Both the position numbers and the translations under genes were made by a program. Shown here piece after piece: positions 12,053 through 24,800 of a stretch of 64,000 nucleotides of DNA. The DNA comes from Luscinia megarhynchos (lineage: Eukaryota > Chordata > Aves > Passeriformes > Turdidae). A model generated the notes under the pieces. That model was not told the origin of the DNA. It searched no databases and saw nothing but the letters and a program-made list of their open reading frames with translations. Numbering within the stretch: the stretch's first letter is position 1; each line of letters begins with the position of its first letter. The DNA lies in NCBI GenBank assembly GCA_034336665.1, contig CM067572.1, positions 3,836,286-3,900,285 of the forward strand, in the 5' to 3' direction.

Positions 12053-15000
12053 TGAAAGCAAACACCAGAGCTGTATGGATGCCTTAATGTTAAACCTCTC
12101 TGTACTCCATAACTGGAGCAGTTTTAAGCTGAAGAGGCAGGAGAGTGTTGGTGTGCTCTCAGAGCTGGGTGGCTCAGAGCTGATGTGAAATGTCCATTAA
12201 TAACTTTTGTAAATCCCTCGGAGGAGCCGGTGCCGTGTCTCCTGCTCGTCCCTTCCCGCTGCCTCTGTGGAGGATGGACTGCATGTCTTGGCTGACTGAG
12301 CATGGAAGAAGTTGCAACTCAGCCTCTTTCCTCTCAAGGACTTTATAGATTTGATTGTCTTCCCAGCCTGCTCAGAGAAGATGAGGGTAAGAGAATTTTT
12401 TTCCTATCCTAAATTGCTTCCAATCCTTCCAGCATCGGCATTTTGGATGAAGATACCAATTTTTTCAGATTGTGCAAATATGTACATCATCATGGGTGCA
12501 TTGATAAACAATTCATGGATATGGTGTATTTGCTTCTTAAATCCTGAATAGTTACTCCATAAGGAAACAGATAAATTGGATCACTTTTTTATTAATATAG
12601 CAAAAAAATTAAAGGACCCATTAACTAAACAGATTGACTCCTGACCACTTGTGTGTTATCAGTGATTAAAAGAGCTAACAAATTCCTGTTGTACCTGAGT
12701 GGGGTGTGCACAGTGTGATGGGGAGAGCAGAGCCTGCACTGGGGCATCACAGGGCAGCCAAGCCCTGCACAGGGTTTTAAAAAGTTAATGCAGTGGGTTT
12801 CAGTGATTTCAACTACATTTCCTCCTCCAAGTGAAATAACATCTCCAGGGCCGTGCTGAACAAATCAAGTGGAAATGGGCAAATAAAAACTGTTTCCATC
12901 TGCTCCCTATTCAGGGGGTGTGTGCCATGTGCCAGCACTGCCCACCTGGGGACAGGTGTCTGGGTCTCAGAATTAACCATCAGAACTTTTGCTGTCACCT
13001 TGACAGAGTTCCAGGCCCCTGCAGCCTAGAAATTGAATTGGCTTTAAGTCCTCACTTGATCTGCTGTGAACAGCTCTGATCTCTGAGGTGGGGTAAGAAA
13101 GATCTGGTCAGTAGTTAAGGGAAGAACTTCATGACTCATTACTGTAAGCTTGTTTTCCTAGAAAGATTTCCCAAATACCTCTGAAGCATTCTGGAATAAC
13201 GTAATGAAAGAAGTGGTTACAACATGCCAGTAATAGTTGAAATTATGAGTGGACTTAAACACTCATACACAGCACTTCCAGTCAAAGAGGAAATCACAAA
13301 AGGGCTTGGCCACCTTTAGATTTTTGTATCAGGCATTTCAAAGTTCTTTTTAATGATTTTGATTTATTTTTAACTTTGAGAGTCTAGGGTGACCTCATGA
13401 GAACAAATGTACATATATTTAGTGAAAAATTATTCAAATAACTACACTACTAAAATGTCCTTCCTGCAATAAAATTTTGTAGTGGTCTTATTGATACTCC
13501 TTCCAGTATAATTTTCTGGGTTTTTTTCTTTGCAGGAAGATATGATTACTCCTATATATTCTTTTAAATTAAGTAATTACTGGTAAAGCACAAATGAGTA
13601 TTAGTGCAGATCAGTATTTAGCATAAAATACACCTGAAAAAATCTGGAAAAAATACCTCTGTGGAAAATATAAGTCTCAGTTTGTGCATGCCTGTTTCCC
13701 TCCCTGGAGAGGCCATGGTGAGGACAAAGATCAGCTTCACCTTCTTTGGGTGTCCCAGAGCCTAAAAGAGCTCTTGGTCCTGATGGGCCTGACTGTAGAT
13801 GACACAGCCCAGCTGTTTGTAACAGGGACAGATTCTTCTCTTCCCTCTCATCCCCAAAATTTGCCTTATCCTGACTTAGATCAAATTTTCCAATAGGAAA
13901 ATTCTATATGTCTTATTTCCTTGAGTTATAGAATGCTTGTGTTTGCCTTACACTGGAATCTAAACTTTTCATAAATTCAGAGTAGATCCACAAATTTGAG
14001 CCACTACAAAACCAGAGCAGGAGACAGATTTTGGAGATAATTTCCTGCTCACACTCAGTGCTCAGGACCTGAATGTCTTCCCACTGCTCCTTCTGCCCTT
14101 TTCCAGCTGCTGTGGAAGGGAGGGCTGTATCCCTTCCTCCTTGGCTGACATTTCATCCAGCTACTTCTCATACATTTTTAAAACCAAACCTTGAATCAGG
14201 TGTGTTTGAACACCATTCTTTGTAGCACTTTTTGTACAAGAAAGTCTGTATCAAACACTTCCCAAGATCCAAAGCAGTTGAGATGCGACTTCTCAGTGGT
14301 TTTCATGCAAGGTTAAGCACAGACAATAGTGCTAGACTCACCTTTTCTTTAGAATGAGGCAGCTCTTGTTAGGAATTACAGTCTGTCCTGGGAAAGAGTC
14401 TCCACCTACTCATCAGCACTGCTGTGATAGACGTGTTGACTTTTAAATACAGCAGAGATGGATCAATTCAGAGACCTTTAGCAAAGGAGTTGGTGACATT
14501 TAACTCTGCTGAGCCAGGCTGACCCCCAGCTCACTCCAGAGCATTCCTCAGGCTGCTGAGGTATTCTGTCTAATGAGAAGGACTCACTGATTTGATTCTC
14601 AACCTTTCTGATCAACCCCTCTCTAGAGAATCAGAATGAAACAGGAGATTTTTAGCTGTTTTATTACTTTCAGGATAAGCTGATGTTTGCAAAACACTCA
14701 GATACAAGGCCTGGGACAGTGGTTTCTAACAAACTTCCACAAGTCCAAGGTACTTAATTTTTGAACATCATTTCTTACTGACTCAGACCAAATCCTGCCC
14801 AGGGAGTGAGAGCAGAGTGGTGTGAGGTGGTCCAAGGCACTGTGCCCTTCTCACCAGAGCACAAGGAGAAGGGTGGAACAATCCTGGCAGTGTTAAGTGG
14901 ACTGAGACTGAAGCAGCTGCTGAATGTTTTCAATAGACATCCTGGTAATGGCTGGTACAATTTCATTAGGGCTTCTCCTTTTATTTAATAAAGCAGTGGA

Positions 15001-18000
15001 TTATTTTATTTGTAATTCAGCAACAGGTGCAGGAAAACAAAAGGCACATTTCCTGATAGTGTCCACAAAGAGTCCATTACTGCTTGGCTGACACAGAGGC
15101 ATTCTCTTTGCCATGTGTATTTTTTTCTTTTTGTATGTAAAAATAATGATCACAGTAAAAAATTGTTTTGTGATAAAAGACTTCTGAGAGAGGAATTACT
15201 TTAGAGTTAGCAACAGCACTGTGCAAACAGTTTCAATGCAAGTTGAAGTAAAGAGCGAACAGTACTGGCTGAACACTGATCCTGCTTCTGATAAAGATCA
15301 AAGATTTTCTGCAGGTGGTAACAGCCATTAATCCTCATCATGTACAACAGAAGGCAAACACAGGAAAGGCTCAGCTTGTGATCCCTGAAGTCCCCTGGAG
15401 CCTGGATCTAGTGAGGGATGGAGATGCTTAGGAGAGAGACTCTGGCAGTTTATCTTTGCTAATCAATAAAAACACAGAGCAGAGCCCCAGGTGACTCTCA
15501 CTGGCCCTCACAGTAAATTATTATTTTATCTTTCTGACATGTGAGTGTTCAGCCAGTAATTAGGCTGTTTGTAGGGAGTCAGAAGGTGGAGTTTTGAATT
15601 CTTCACACTGAGGGTGAGATTGAAATTACATTTTCCCCCTTTTTAGCTTCCTTTTAAATGAAAGTGCCACAACAGAATTTGCTTAAATTGAAGTCTAGCA
15701 AGAAGCAGTAAGATATTAAAAGGTTACAAAAGATTTTTAGCTCTGCTTTGGTGTTTGTGAGCAACACAAAGAGAGTCTGATCACACCCTGCATTCCACGT
15801 TGGCTTCAATCTTAATTTTAGTTTTGTGTTATGACCAGTAAATGACCAGTAAACCATGAGCTGGGTTTTTAAATTACTGGTTCATGTAATGCACTTTTTA
15901 GGGCTTTGCTTGTACCAACTTTCTTCCAGTTCATTGAAAAACTATTTGTGTCAAAGACAAAAACTCATTAACACTGCAGTGACATCATGAGCAGCAGGAG
16001 AGGTTACAACTTTCCTTGCTTACACCCTGCAGTGACAGCACACAGCAGGGACACAAACCAAGGAAACACCACTCCTGAAAACCCAGCAAGGCTGACACAA
16101 ACTCTGTACTGCATTTTCTGGATTTTCACTAAAAAAACAGAATTAGAACTCTGTAAAAAGATGCCTTCAACTTAAAATAACGATGGAAGTGTGTTTCTTC
16201 TCAACAAGATCTTCCTAAGAACAAACTTGTTACTTGTAAGATGAGCAGCTCAAGTGATTGAAATGAAGATCCACCACATACTATCTGTGCTTTTAGAAGG
16301 TTCTTGAAAAATAAAACGTCTTGCAAACAGGACATTAGTCAAGCATTTTCTTCTTTAAAAGCAAAGTTAGTTAAAAATAAAGTTTGTTAAATATTTTACT
16401 GGTTACATATTCTATTAGTTAAATATTCTATTAAAAATTATAAAATCTCCCGAAACTCTGTCTCTCTGAGTCATGCAGCCTTTCAGGACCAGCAGCTCCA
16501 CAACCACTGGCCATTGCAAAACTCGGGCTGCTAATCCAGTGCTGACAAGGCACAAACCCTAACAGGGCATTAAACAGCTCAGCTGGGCTACACCCAGTTA
16601 AAGGCACAGCCACGCAAAAGGGGAGGATTCGGGCAAGGCTGTCAGACCAGCACTCACCCCACGGACAAACAGGACACTCCATAGGGACATTCCACTGCCC
16701 CTGGCTGTGGGGACCATCCTCCTGCAGACTGAGTCACCCCCAGCCCCAGGCTGGGAGTGGGAGTGTTCACAGTCATTTCTGCAGGAGTTCACAGTGTGCA
16801 ACTTTCCCCACACGTGACACCAAAGTGCATGAAGATGCATTTATCTCCTTGTCTTTGCTCACGTGGCTTAAGGTGTCCAAGATGCCAACATAAATTGCTT
16901 GAAACACACTGAGGTGAGGTTTAAATTCACTCCTCTGCTCAATACATGTGCCCATGAACTTCTAAAGCACAGCACATCTCAAACAGGAGGAGCAGAGGGA
17001 AAGTAAAGACTCAGCTCTAACTGCACAGGAAGCACAGCCCACGCTCCTTGTAAAGGAGCTGTATTCATTATCCCAACCTGCCCTGTCTGAAGGAAACCTC
17101 CTGCCCTAACTCAGGCAGCAGCAACGTGCAGGGACTCTGCTGGTCCCTACTGCTGTTCCTCAGTGACTTCAGGGGCTGCAGGGACCCACAGGACAGGGTA
17201 GAGCCCAACACCTGTTCAGTCACTGCTTCTTTCACAAAATTATCAAGTTAGATTTGAAATTACAGGTGGTCTTTTTTCTTGTTCCTTTTCCCTACAATGC
17301 TACCCTTTCCATTAAGTTGAACAACAGAACCAAAATGTGAGCCATCAGCAGGAGGAAACTGCCCCGAAGAAGGAAGGAAGCCTCTGTGCAAATATCTTAG
17401 ACAAACACTGCATGATCTTTTAACACACGAACAGTTTTTAGCAGAGATTCTCTATATTGTTTAGTGTATCCTTCTCCTTGAGGAGTATCCTGTCTTGTTT
17501 TAAAACACAGCTGATTAATGCAAATAAAAATTAATTCCTTAAACCTTTCTTTTGCTGCTCATGGACATAAATGCAGCCTCTTTAACCAAGCAGGATGGGA
17601 TCAAGATGTTATTTAGCACATGGTGCTTGTCAAATACCTGCAAGTTTTCCTGTGAAGGAAGAGGCAGCCCTTCTCCAACACGGAGTGAGCAGCTCCTGGC
17701 TCAGCAAGGACCTGCCAGCACCAAGCCCTGCATTTGATTTCCAGGATATCCCATCTTGAACCATCATTCCTCTGGGAGGGAAGATGAGATACAGCAATCA
17801 GGAGCAGAAAACAAGAGCAATCAGTGAGTTAAAACCAAACTTTCAAACAAGCACAAGGGGGTGGAGGGAAAGGGAAGCTGAGAAGTAGTCACAACACGAA
17901 CAGGCAATGTAATGTGGGCAGAACTGTGCCCCGTGGGCCCCACTGAGGAACTGCCCCCGAAGGCTCACTGAGCACAGAGCTGACACAGCCTGAGGGTCAC

Positions 18001-18660
18001 ACACTGATGCGAAATTTTCAGCAGAAAAGTGTCTAAACTGTCTCTATCCCTTCCTAGTTCCTCATTCCCAATATCCAGACATCTCCTCACACAGGCCTGT
18101 GCAGCAGTTTCTGCAAAGAGAGACATGAACAGAAACAAACCAAGACATCCAAACAATTTATTTGCTCCCACCAGGAAAATCACTTTCATTGCTTTGCCAT
18201 GGGTTAGAAATAGGAAGAAAACTACTAGGAAAGCATCAGTATTCAGATACTTGTGGGTGGACTGGGTGCTCAGAAGGTGCAATACCTCTGTCATGTGTAA
18301 CCATTTTCTTCTTATACTCCAATTTATGCAAAAGTTCTAATAAACACTGTGTGGATAAGCGACTATGGTCAGCATGAACCCTGCTGATTACTTTCAGCTG
18401 TCAGGTTTTACTGAGTACTGATCATCCTGTTTTTCAATAAAAAACCCCTTCAGCTCCTGCTGAAGCTCCATCATGTCCCACCACGGCCCTTTTTGCCCAC
18501 ACACATCACACATTTAGAACCCAAAATATTTATCTGCCCCTTTTATAAAAGATCTGGGCTTCCCACCGTGCTGCACATGGTGCTGGGGCACCATGAGGCT
18601 GCTTCACCTCCCACTGCCAGGGGATCAAACACAACACACAGAACCTGTTCCCCAGGGTGG
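12053..18660. other. SEC62-GPR160 interval, no gene recognised
   Basis: Only short, unconserved-looking open frames occur here. AATAAA hexamers at 13468, 14987, 15465 and 16310 show that part may be extended SEC62 3' UTR. I saw no tRNA, no clear transposable element and no splice-bounded conserved exon on either strand. Confidence 0.6.
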
Positions 18661-18662
18661 CT

Positions 18663-18957
18663 GTTTTGTATTTTATGTACTGTGTGCCATGTGTGCTGTG
18701 TGTTATGTGTGTTATTCATGTTTATGTGTGCTAAATGTTATGTCTTACATGTGCTGTGTGTGTTATATGTGTTATTTATGTTTATGTGTGCTATATGGTA
18801 TATGTTATATGTTTTATCATATGTTATGTGTTGTATCATATGTTATGTGTTGTATCATATATGTTATGAGCCATGTGTGTTATATGTTTCCTCAATAGCT
18901 GTTATGTGTTATGTATGTTCTGTTCCATGTGCTTTATGTGTTATATTCGCTGTGTGC
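18663..18957. repeat. Diverged TG-rich tandem repeat (minisatellite-like)
   Basis: About 300 bases consist of imperfect units built on TGTGTTATGTGTGTTAT and TATCATATGTTATGTGTTG. The repeat lacks stops over long stretches, so it produces spurious Cys/Tyr/Met/Val-rich frames. It ends within about 20 bases of the CpG island at the GPR160 5' end. Alternating purine-pyrimidine character gives it some Z-DNA potential. Confidence 0.85.
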
Positions 18958-18964
18958 GTTGCCC

Positions 18965-19290
18965 TGTTTCCCCCGACGCGAGTCCCGCAGCGCCGCTCCC
19001 CGCCCGCCCGGTCCCGCCCGGTCCCGCCCGGTGCCCGCGCTGGGGGGCGGAGGTGGCGACTCCGCCGGGCGGGAGCGCGGAGCGGCGGCTCCGGTGGGTG
19101 CCGGGGCCGGGCGGGGGGAGCCCGGGTGTCCCCTCGGAGCCCCCCGGGCCGCCTCCCTCCCTCAGGCTCCGGAGAGGAGCGGGAACCCGCCGGGAGAGCC
19201 GGAGGCAGCAGGACGAGGAGCGGGAGGCGCCGGCAGCTGCGGGATCCTCTGTGCGCAGGATGGGGGCTGTGCCCCAGCACAGGTGATTCC
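18965..19290 (+). promoter_or_regulatory. GPR160: CpG island, probable GPR160 promoter and 5' non-coding exon
   Basis: There is a sharp rise in GC and CpG density, with three near-identical units of a GTCCCGCCCG type at about 19002-19032 that resemble GC-box (Sp1-family) sites. A good donor, CACAG/GTGATT, lies at 19282/19283. A second candidate donor, CCCAG/GTAGGT, lies at 19498/19499. The next gene downstream is GPR160 on the same strand, so this is probably its promoter and 5' UTR exon. Transcription is inferred, not shown. Confidence 0.65.
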
Positions 19291-20502
19291 GCCTTACAAA
19301 ATTTATTATTACTATTACCATTATTATTATCTTACTGAACGGGACCCTGTTTGCATGCAGGCTCTCTCCTTTCTGCGTACACAAGTGCAGCGTCCAGCAC
19401 ATGAGGACAAAACACGCCGGAATTCAGCCGTACTGCGAAGGCAGATCAGGTGTCAGGGGATGCACTCGTGCAGATGAAGAGTGAAGCGGCCAGCCCAGGT
19501 AGGTTGTAAACCAACTCCAGGGATGCTTCTCAGGTTGTGCTGCCAAGGACTTGCTCTAACTCTGCTCCCAGGATGCACGAACTCAAATGTGCACTGACAC
19601 AAATCTTGACTGGCTCTGGCAAACCAGTCACAAAATTCAAGTGTCTGCTTAAATCGAAGCAATTGGCTGTTAACACAGAGCTAAGAGTCAGTACCTTTTT
19701 ACAGCTGCCTTGGCTCCTCAGCTCCTCTTTGCTCTCACTGGGATCACGGACACCATCCTGCTTCTTTAAGGAAAGTGAGAAGAAATCAGATAAAACTGTC
19801 CACACTATCTCGCTGACATACACAGAGCCACCCTATGTTCATTTTCCTCAGGAATTAACACTTGGAAAAGGGTTATTATAAAAAAAATTTGTGGAAGTCT
19901 GAAGGGAAAACCAGCTATTCTGAAGTCTCTGTCATTGTAGTACTTAGAGATGAACAGAAAAGCTCAATTCACCAATGAAGCCCTTGTGCTTTGGATTGCC
20001 TTGGAGCTCCAAGATTTTTGCACCAAAAAAGGAGGTGATGCTTGATGCTTTTTCTGCTTTCAGGATATTTGTGCAGTCTCAAATTCCTACAGATTCTATG
20101 AGCATAATGAACTGTGAGGCAGCACCTCCTACAGTGTCTTGTACAATTTCTGTCCTGCAATTTTTTCAGAATATGCAGGAACTCTGAAATCACCATCCCT
20201 CTGCCCAGCTGGACAGAAGGACCTCTCCATGCCTTCTAAAGGAAAGGAACATGTCAACCTTATTTCCTGAACCTTTCCTTGGGCCATTAGCTAGAAAAAT
20301 TAATTATGTTGACCTTTTAACTCTCAAGATTGTAATTTTAAAAAATTAAATTTAGGCAGTTGTTGATAATTTAATGATGAGTAAGGCTCTTTACTCTTCA
20401 TTAAGAGACATGAAAAATTCAGACAAATTGGGTAGTGGCTATGATGGAACTAATTGGTAGAGCTACACAGAAATACATTTTTACTTTTTTTTTTCTTTTC
20501 AG
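19291..20502 (+). other. GPR160: Probable GPR160 5' intron
   Basis: The interval runs from the candidate first exon to a strong acceptor, a pyrimidine tract followed by TTTTCAG ending at 20502. It may contain an extra non-coding exon ending at 19498. No coding exon is recognised. Confidence 0.5.
19302..19334. repeat. ATT-type simple repeat
   Basis: An imperfect run of TTATTATTACTATTACC-type triplets sits just downstream of the GPR160 CpG island. It is a short microsatellite. Confidence 0.8.
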
Positions 20503-20543
20503 AGAGAAGCACTGTGGCCTGTGACTGTTTTCACCACTGGAGG

Positions 20544-21561
20544 ATGGCTGCCAGACTCTGTGAAAATGGTTCTGGACAGTACCACTGCACCCATGCCAGC
20601 CGACCTCTTGAAATCAGCTACATGTTGGTCCTGATTATGCTTGGAAAAGTCTTCCTTGATTTCTTCATGTTGCAAATTAAGCCCAAGCCTGTGAAAGTCA
20701 GTTTTATGGAATACTTTTGCATTTCAGTGGCACTTCTTGATTTCACGGTGCTGCTGAGTATCTGTTTCATTTTCTGTTTTGAGGATTTTGCCCTCTGGGG
20801 CGTGCGATTCACAGAGTACCACATCTGCCTCTTCACTCAGATCACTTCTCTGACCTATGGGATTTTGCCTTACCCCGTGTATCTTGTGGCTGCTCTGGAT
20901 TATTACACCACAGTCTCCCAAACATCCCAGTTTCCTACAAGAGCTCGGAGGTTACTTTACGCATTTGCCGTGGCAGTTATCTGGATTTCCGTGGTTTTTT
21001 GCACTCTCCAAGTTCCCTCTGTCTCTGAAGATCTGGAAATGCACAACAGTGTTTCCCCTTTGCAGTGCCCTCTCTCTGGCAGCCTGCAGAGCTACTCTGT
21101 GTCGTGTGCCATGGTGCTGCTGCTGGGCACGGCGCTCCTGGCTCGCTGCAAGGAGGTGACAACCATGCTGCTGTCTGCCAGGCTGCTCTCCTTTTCCAGC
21201 CAGCCTGTGCTGATGTTCCCCTACGTGCCCTAACAACGACACTTGCTTGAAGTGGCAGCTGCTGAGCAGGCTCCTCCTGTGCTTCCTTGGCACTTGGGCA
21301 CCCTTTGTTGTTCTCCAGGTTGCGGTTCTGCTCCTGGGCGTGCAGATCCCAGCCTATGTGGAGATGAACGTGCCCTGGCTGTACTTCATCAACAGCTTTC
21401 TCCTGGCTGCAGCCTACTGGTGCCGGTGCCACGATGTGGAGCTGACAGAGGAGGGGTGGTGCACAGACCCCTTTGTCAGCTGGAAATTCTGCTTTATGCC
21501 GTTCAACAATGAAAGCACAGAGCCAGCTGATAAGCCAGGCACAGTAATTGTCAGCTGTTAA
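20544..21561 (+). CDS. GPR160: GPR160, orphan G protein-coupled receptor (frameshift at about 21231)
   Basis: GPR160 is a seven-transmembrane receptor of the plasma membrane, usually coded in one exon. The start ATG (20544) lies 41 bases after the acceptor at 20502 and gives MAARLCENGSG. Recognisable segments include FMEYFCIS (about residue 55), YHICLFTQITSLTYG (TM3), VIWISV (TM4), VPWLYFINSF (TM7) and DPFVSWKFCF (helix 8). The DRY motif is replaced by DYY, and NPxxY is absent (NSFL at that place), as in the human protein. As written, the frame ends at TAA 21231-21233 after 229 codons. Ignoring one base, the family sequence resumes as NNDTCLKWQLL and continues to the stop at 21559-21561. The sum is 229+109=338 residues, the human length. 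Identity is secure; whether the gene is broken or the assembly has an indel is open. Confidence 0.93.
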
Positions 21562-21890
21562 TGAGCTGCCCACTGAAAACGGCTGCAGAAAAGCAGAACT
21601 CTGATGTTGGCCGGGTCCTTACAGACAACACAAGGAAACGTCTCCAGAGCTTCACTCCATGGAAACAAGTCCAGTGTCCAGCAACACTTCTGAGAATATT
21701 GCACTGGAGTGCAGGACACCAAGCCCCAGTGGGCAGCAAGCTCTGCCAGGCCAGGGAATTCAACTTCAAATTACATGTTTAAAAAAACACTGCTTAAATA
21801 GGACGAGTGTTCAGTTGAACTTCACGTTTCTGACTAGAGTTCTACACTTCCTTTAAACGGAAGTATCTCAGGTTTTACAGTACAAAATGC

Positions 21891-21896
21891 AATAAA
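21891..21896 (+). terminator. Candidate GPR160 polyadenylation signal
   Basis: An AATAAA lies 330 bases after the restored stop codon and is the first canonical signal downstream on this strand. This gives GPR160 a short 3' UTR. Confidence 0.6.
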
Positions 21897-24800
21897 GTCT
21901 TCAAGGCTGTAGTTACATACAGATGCTGACATAAGATTCAAATGACTTTTTAAAGTGTATTTTGTTGTTAAAAAGTGGATTTTTGTCAGTTTGATGGAAG
22001 GTAAGTTGCTGTCTGTTTAACAAGAAATAACTTATTTTAGTTAAAGCTACAACTCTTACAGAAATAGAAACTTTACATAGTACAAACCAGTGCAAGATGT
22101 GCAAATTCCACAACCACAGGAGAGACGCTGTTTCATTGTTTCTTTGCTGCTGCTCCTCTAAGGTACATGAGCATATATGCCTATTAAAAATAAAATAATT
22201 AGAGCAACAAGCATCAAGGTTAGCTACATAAATATACGCCCAAGGTTGAATAACAGTTTAAATTAAAATGTAGCTTATTTTGAAGCCAAAATTACTTTAA
22301 AAATAGTTAAATATGAAATGGCACTACTTTAGCAGGGAAAGAATTAGTCAGGCTTCTAGCAAAAATACTCTAAATTTTCAAATTCTTAGAGTTTTACAAT
22401 GGACTTGATTTGATTTTGTATAAGAGAAAATAAATGATACACAACCAAAGCAGACAAATGAAATTAGCATTTATTTCTGAAGCACTAAACTCACAATACA
22501 ATGTTGTATTGAAAGAGAAACTAAGTAAATGATGCTGTAGGTTGGTTAACTGTCCCCCAGACCCACAGGGAACAATGATTTCACACAAGAATACCCATTA
22601 AGAAAACTCTGCAGATAACAAAAGGTGCAATTACAAACAAGTTTAAGCAGCATAGTATAAGGTGCTTTGTTTCAGCATTTGTAGGATGGATTTACCCATT
22701 AACAGACAGATTGAAGAAATGTCACTTTTATAGATCATAACAAATGAGAGAATCAAAAATTCATTCACATGCTAGCTGGTAATGGGAAAGTGCTTCTTAA
22801 AAAATTATTCACAAAGTAAAGATCATACTTTTCCATACTTTTCCATTGTGTGCTCTTCAATCGTAAAATTTAAATTTTGGGTAATAATTTATTATATATC
22901 AATTATAGAGATAGATTTAATTGCAGAATTTAATACTACATGGGTTAAATTTTCTTATAAAATAATATTCCAGTATTTCACTCCATAAGAATACACAATC
23001 ACATCTCAATCATAAATTAATCTTTGATTTCTGAAACATATCAAAAATCCAATTATTTTGATTTATTACTTCACCCCACATAGTGCTTCTTTCACCCACA
23101 GTCTGTGGTAAATTTCTTGGAGGTTTCTGTGGTGTAATCAAAAGGGGACAAGCATTTTTCAGCAGTAGAAAATGGTTTGGGGGGAAAACCTACTTAAAAG
23201 GCCATCAAAAGCACAGTAAATGATTGAAAACTGAATTTTAAAACTAGTGCAATAAGAGGAGGCAATGCTTAGCAACAGAGTTTGAAGTGTTTGGCACAAC
23301 AAATTATTTTATTTTTTATGCTGGAAAATGTACTTGGAGGAAAGTCTATTTCCATGTTAAAAGTAGGAAAGCACATCCAATGTTAACTGGAAAAACAACC
23401 CTAAGCAATCACTCCCTGCTCTCTCAAACTGTAATTGCTGTTATTTAGTGCTGGAGATGCTATAGAATAAACCATGGCTAAACACAGGGCTTTGACACAG
23501 CATTTCTTCAGGTTTTATAGAAACTGGACACCCACTGAAATGGGGCTGACAAAATATTTACAAAACCTAATTCCATTTAAAAATCAGCAAATACATCAAA
23601 TATAGGAATGCACCAGGCATTTCAGAATCATGAAATAACTAATCCCTACAGACTCTGCAGGCAGGGGAAAATTCCTCTTTTAAAGTTTGTTCCACACCAG
23701 ATGAAGGCAAAACTCTTTTCAAGTTCATCTCAGGTGTGTTTTGCATGGTAAATCTCACCCTTCTGAATCACTAACATGCACAGAACTGGAACTGCAACCA
23801 GTTGGGTGAGGCTGCTGACATGTTTTATTTATCAGCATGGTTCAGCTTCCCAAGCCCTAATTAAAGTTTACACAACCCTGTCTGCCCTAACGTGCCAGAA
23901 TTCCTGTAGCTGCTGCAGTGCTCCTAAAGCCACTTGAAGTTTTTAACATTTTTTACAGGGAATCCACAATTTGCAGCCAAAGCAAATATTAATAGGTTGA
24001 TGTTACATCACTGTATTACTTGTCAAATTTATTCTTTCTTACTTTTTACGCAAAAGTGCCAAAGAGCATCAACTTTTAAGCTGCCACCTCCATCGAGGAG
24101 GCAACAGTGGCACTGCAGGTCTGCAACATCCAACCGTGGTGCCTGAGCCTGCCAAGTGACTGTTTTAAAAGGTATTAATGGTGACTCTCTTTGCAAGCCC
24201 ACTTTTATTCCTGGCATTCATGGAGGGAGACATTAGCTCTGCAGTGATCTCCATCCTACTGCCTTCTTAACAATTGTGTCTTTTCCTCTGTGCAATTTTT
24301 TTTACCTGGTGCTTCTGGGCAGTCCCAACACTGGTACCTGGACCACCCCTCTCTAGAACAGTGTCACTGCCAAAGAGGACAGAAGCTGTGCCAGGAAAGT
24401 GGAAATATCTGAAGTAAAAGAACTGCAGATAACCACTGTTACATCTCCTCTGTACATCACTTGTGCTGTGCCAGCAACTAATGGCCTTACACCATTCAAA
24501 TACCTCATGGTGCTTAATTCTTATAAGATTATTTGAGATTAGTGCTAAACAGCTAAAGTGTTAACCCATTATGGGAGACTTCTGTACTTTTTTCATTTAA
24601 AGAATCTCTGACAAATCAACATTGATTTTAATGAGATATTCTATGTGTTTTCAACTCTAAACAGAGTATTTGGCACTCAATGATAAAACCCTTCATCTTT
24701 ACACACATCTTTCCTGGTCAGTACTGGCTTGTTCATTCTATAACACAAAGGCTACTTGGAAAGGAAGCTGGGTGTGCAGAATCCTTCACTGTTCTTTCCA

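Noticed and set aside
18493..19338. 281-codon open frame across the TG repeat and CpG island
   Set aside because: Its first half is the TG tandem repeat translated (Cys/Tyr/Val/Met) and its second half is CpG-island Arg/Pro/Gly. Similar frames exist in other frames and on the other strand, and no family is recognisable.
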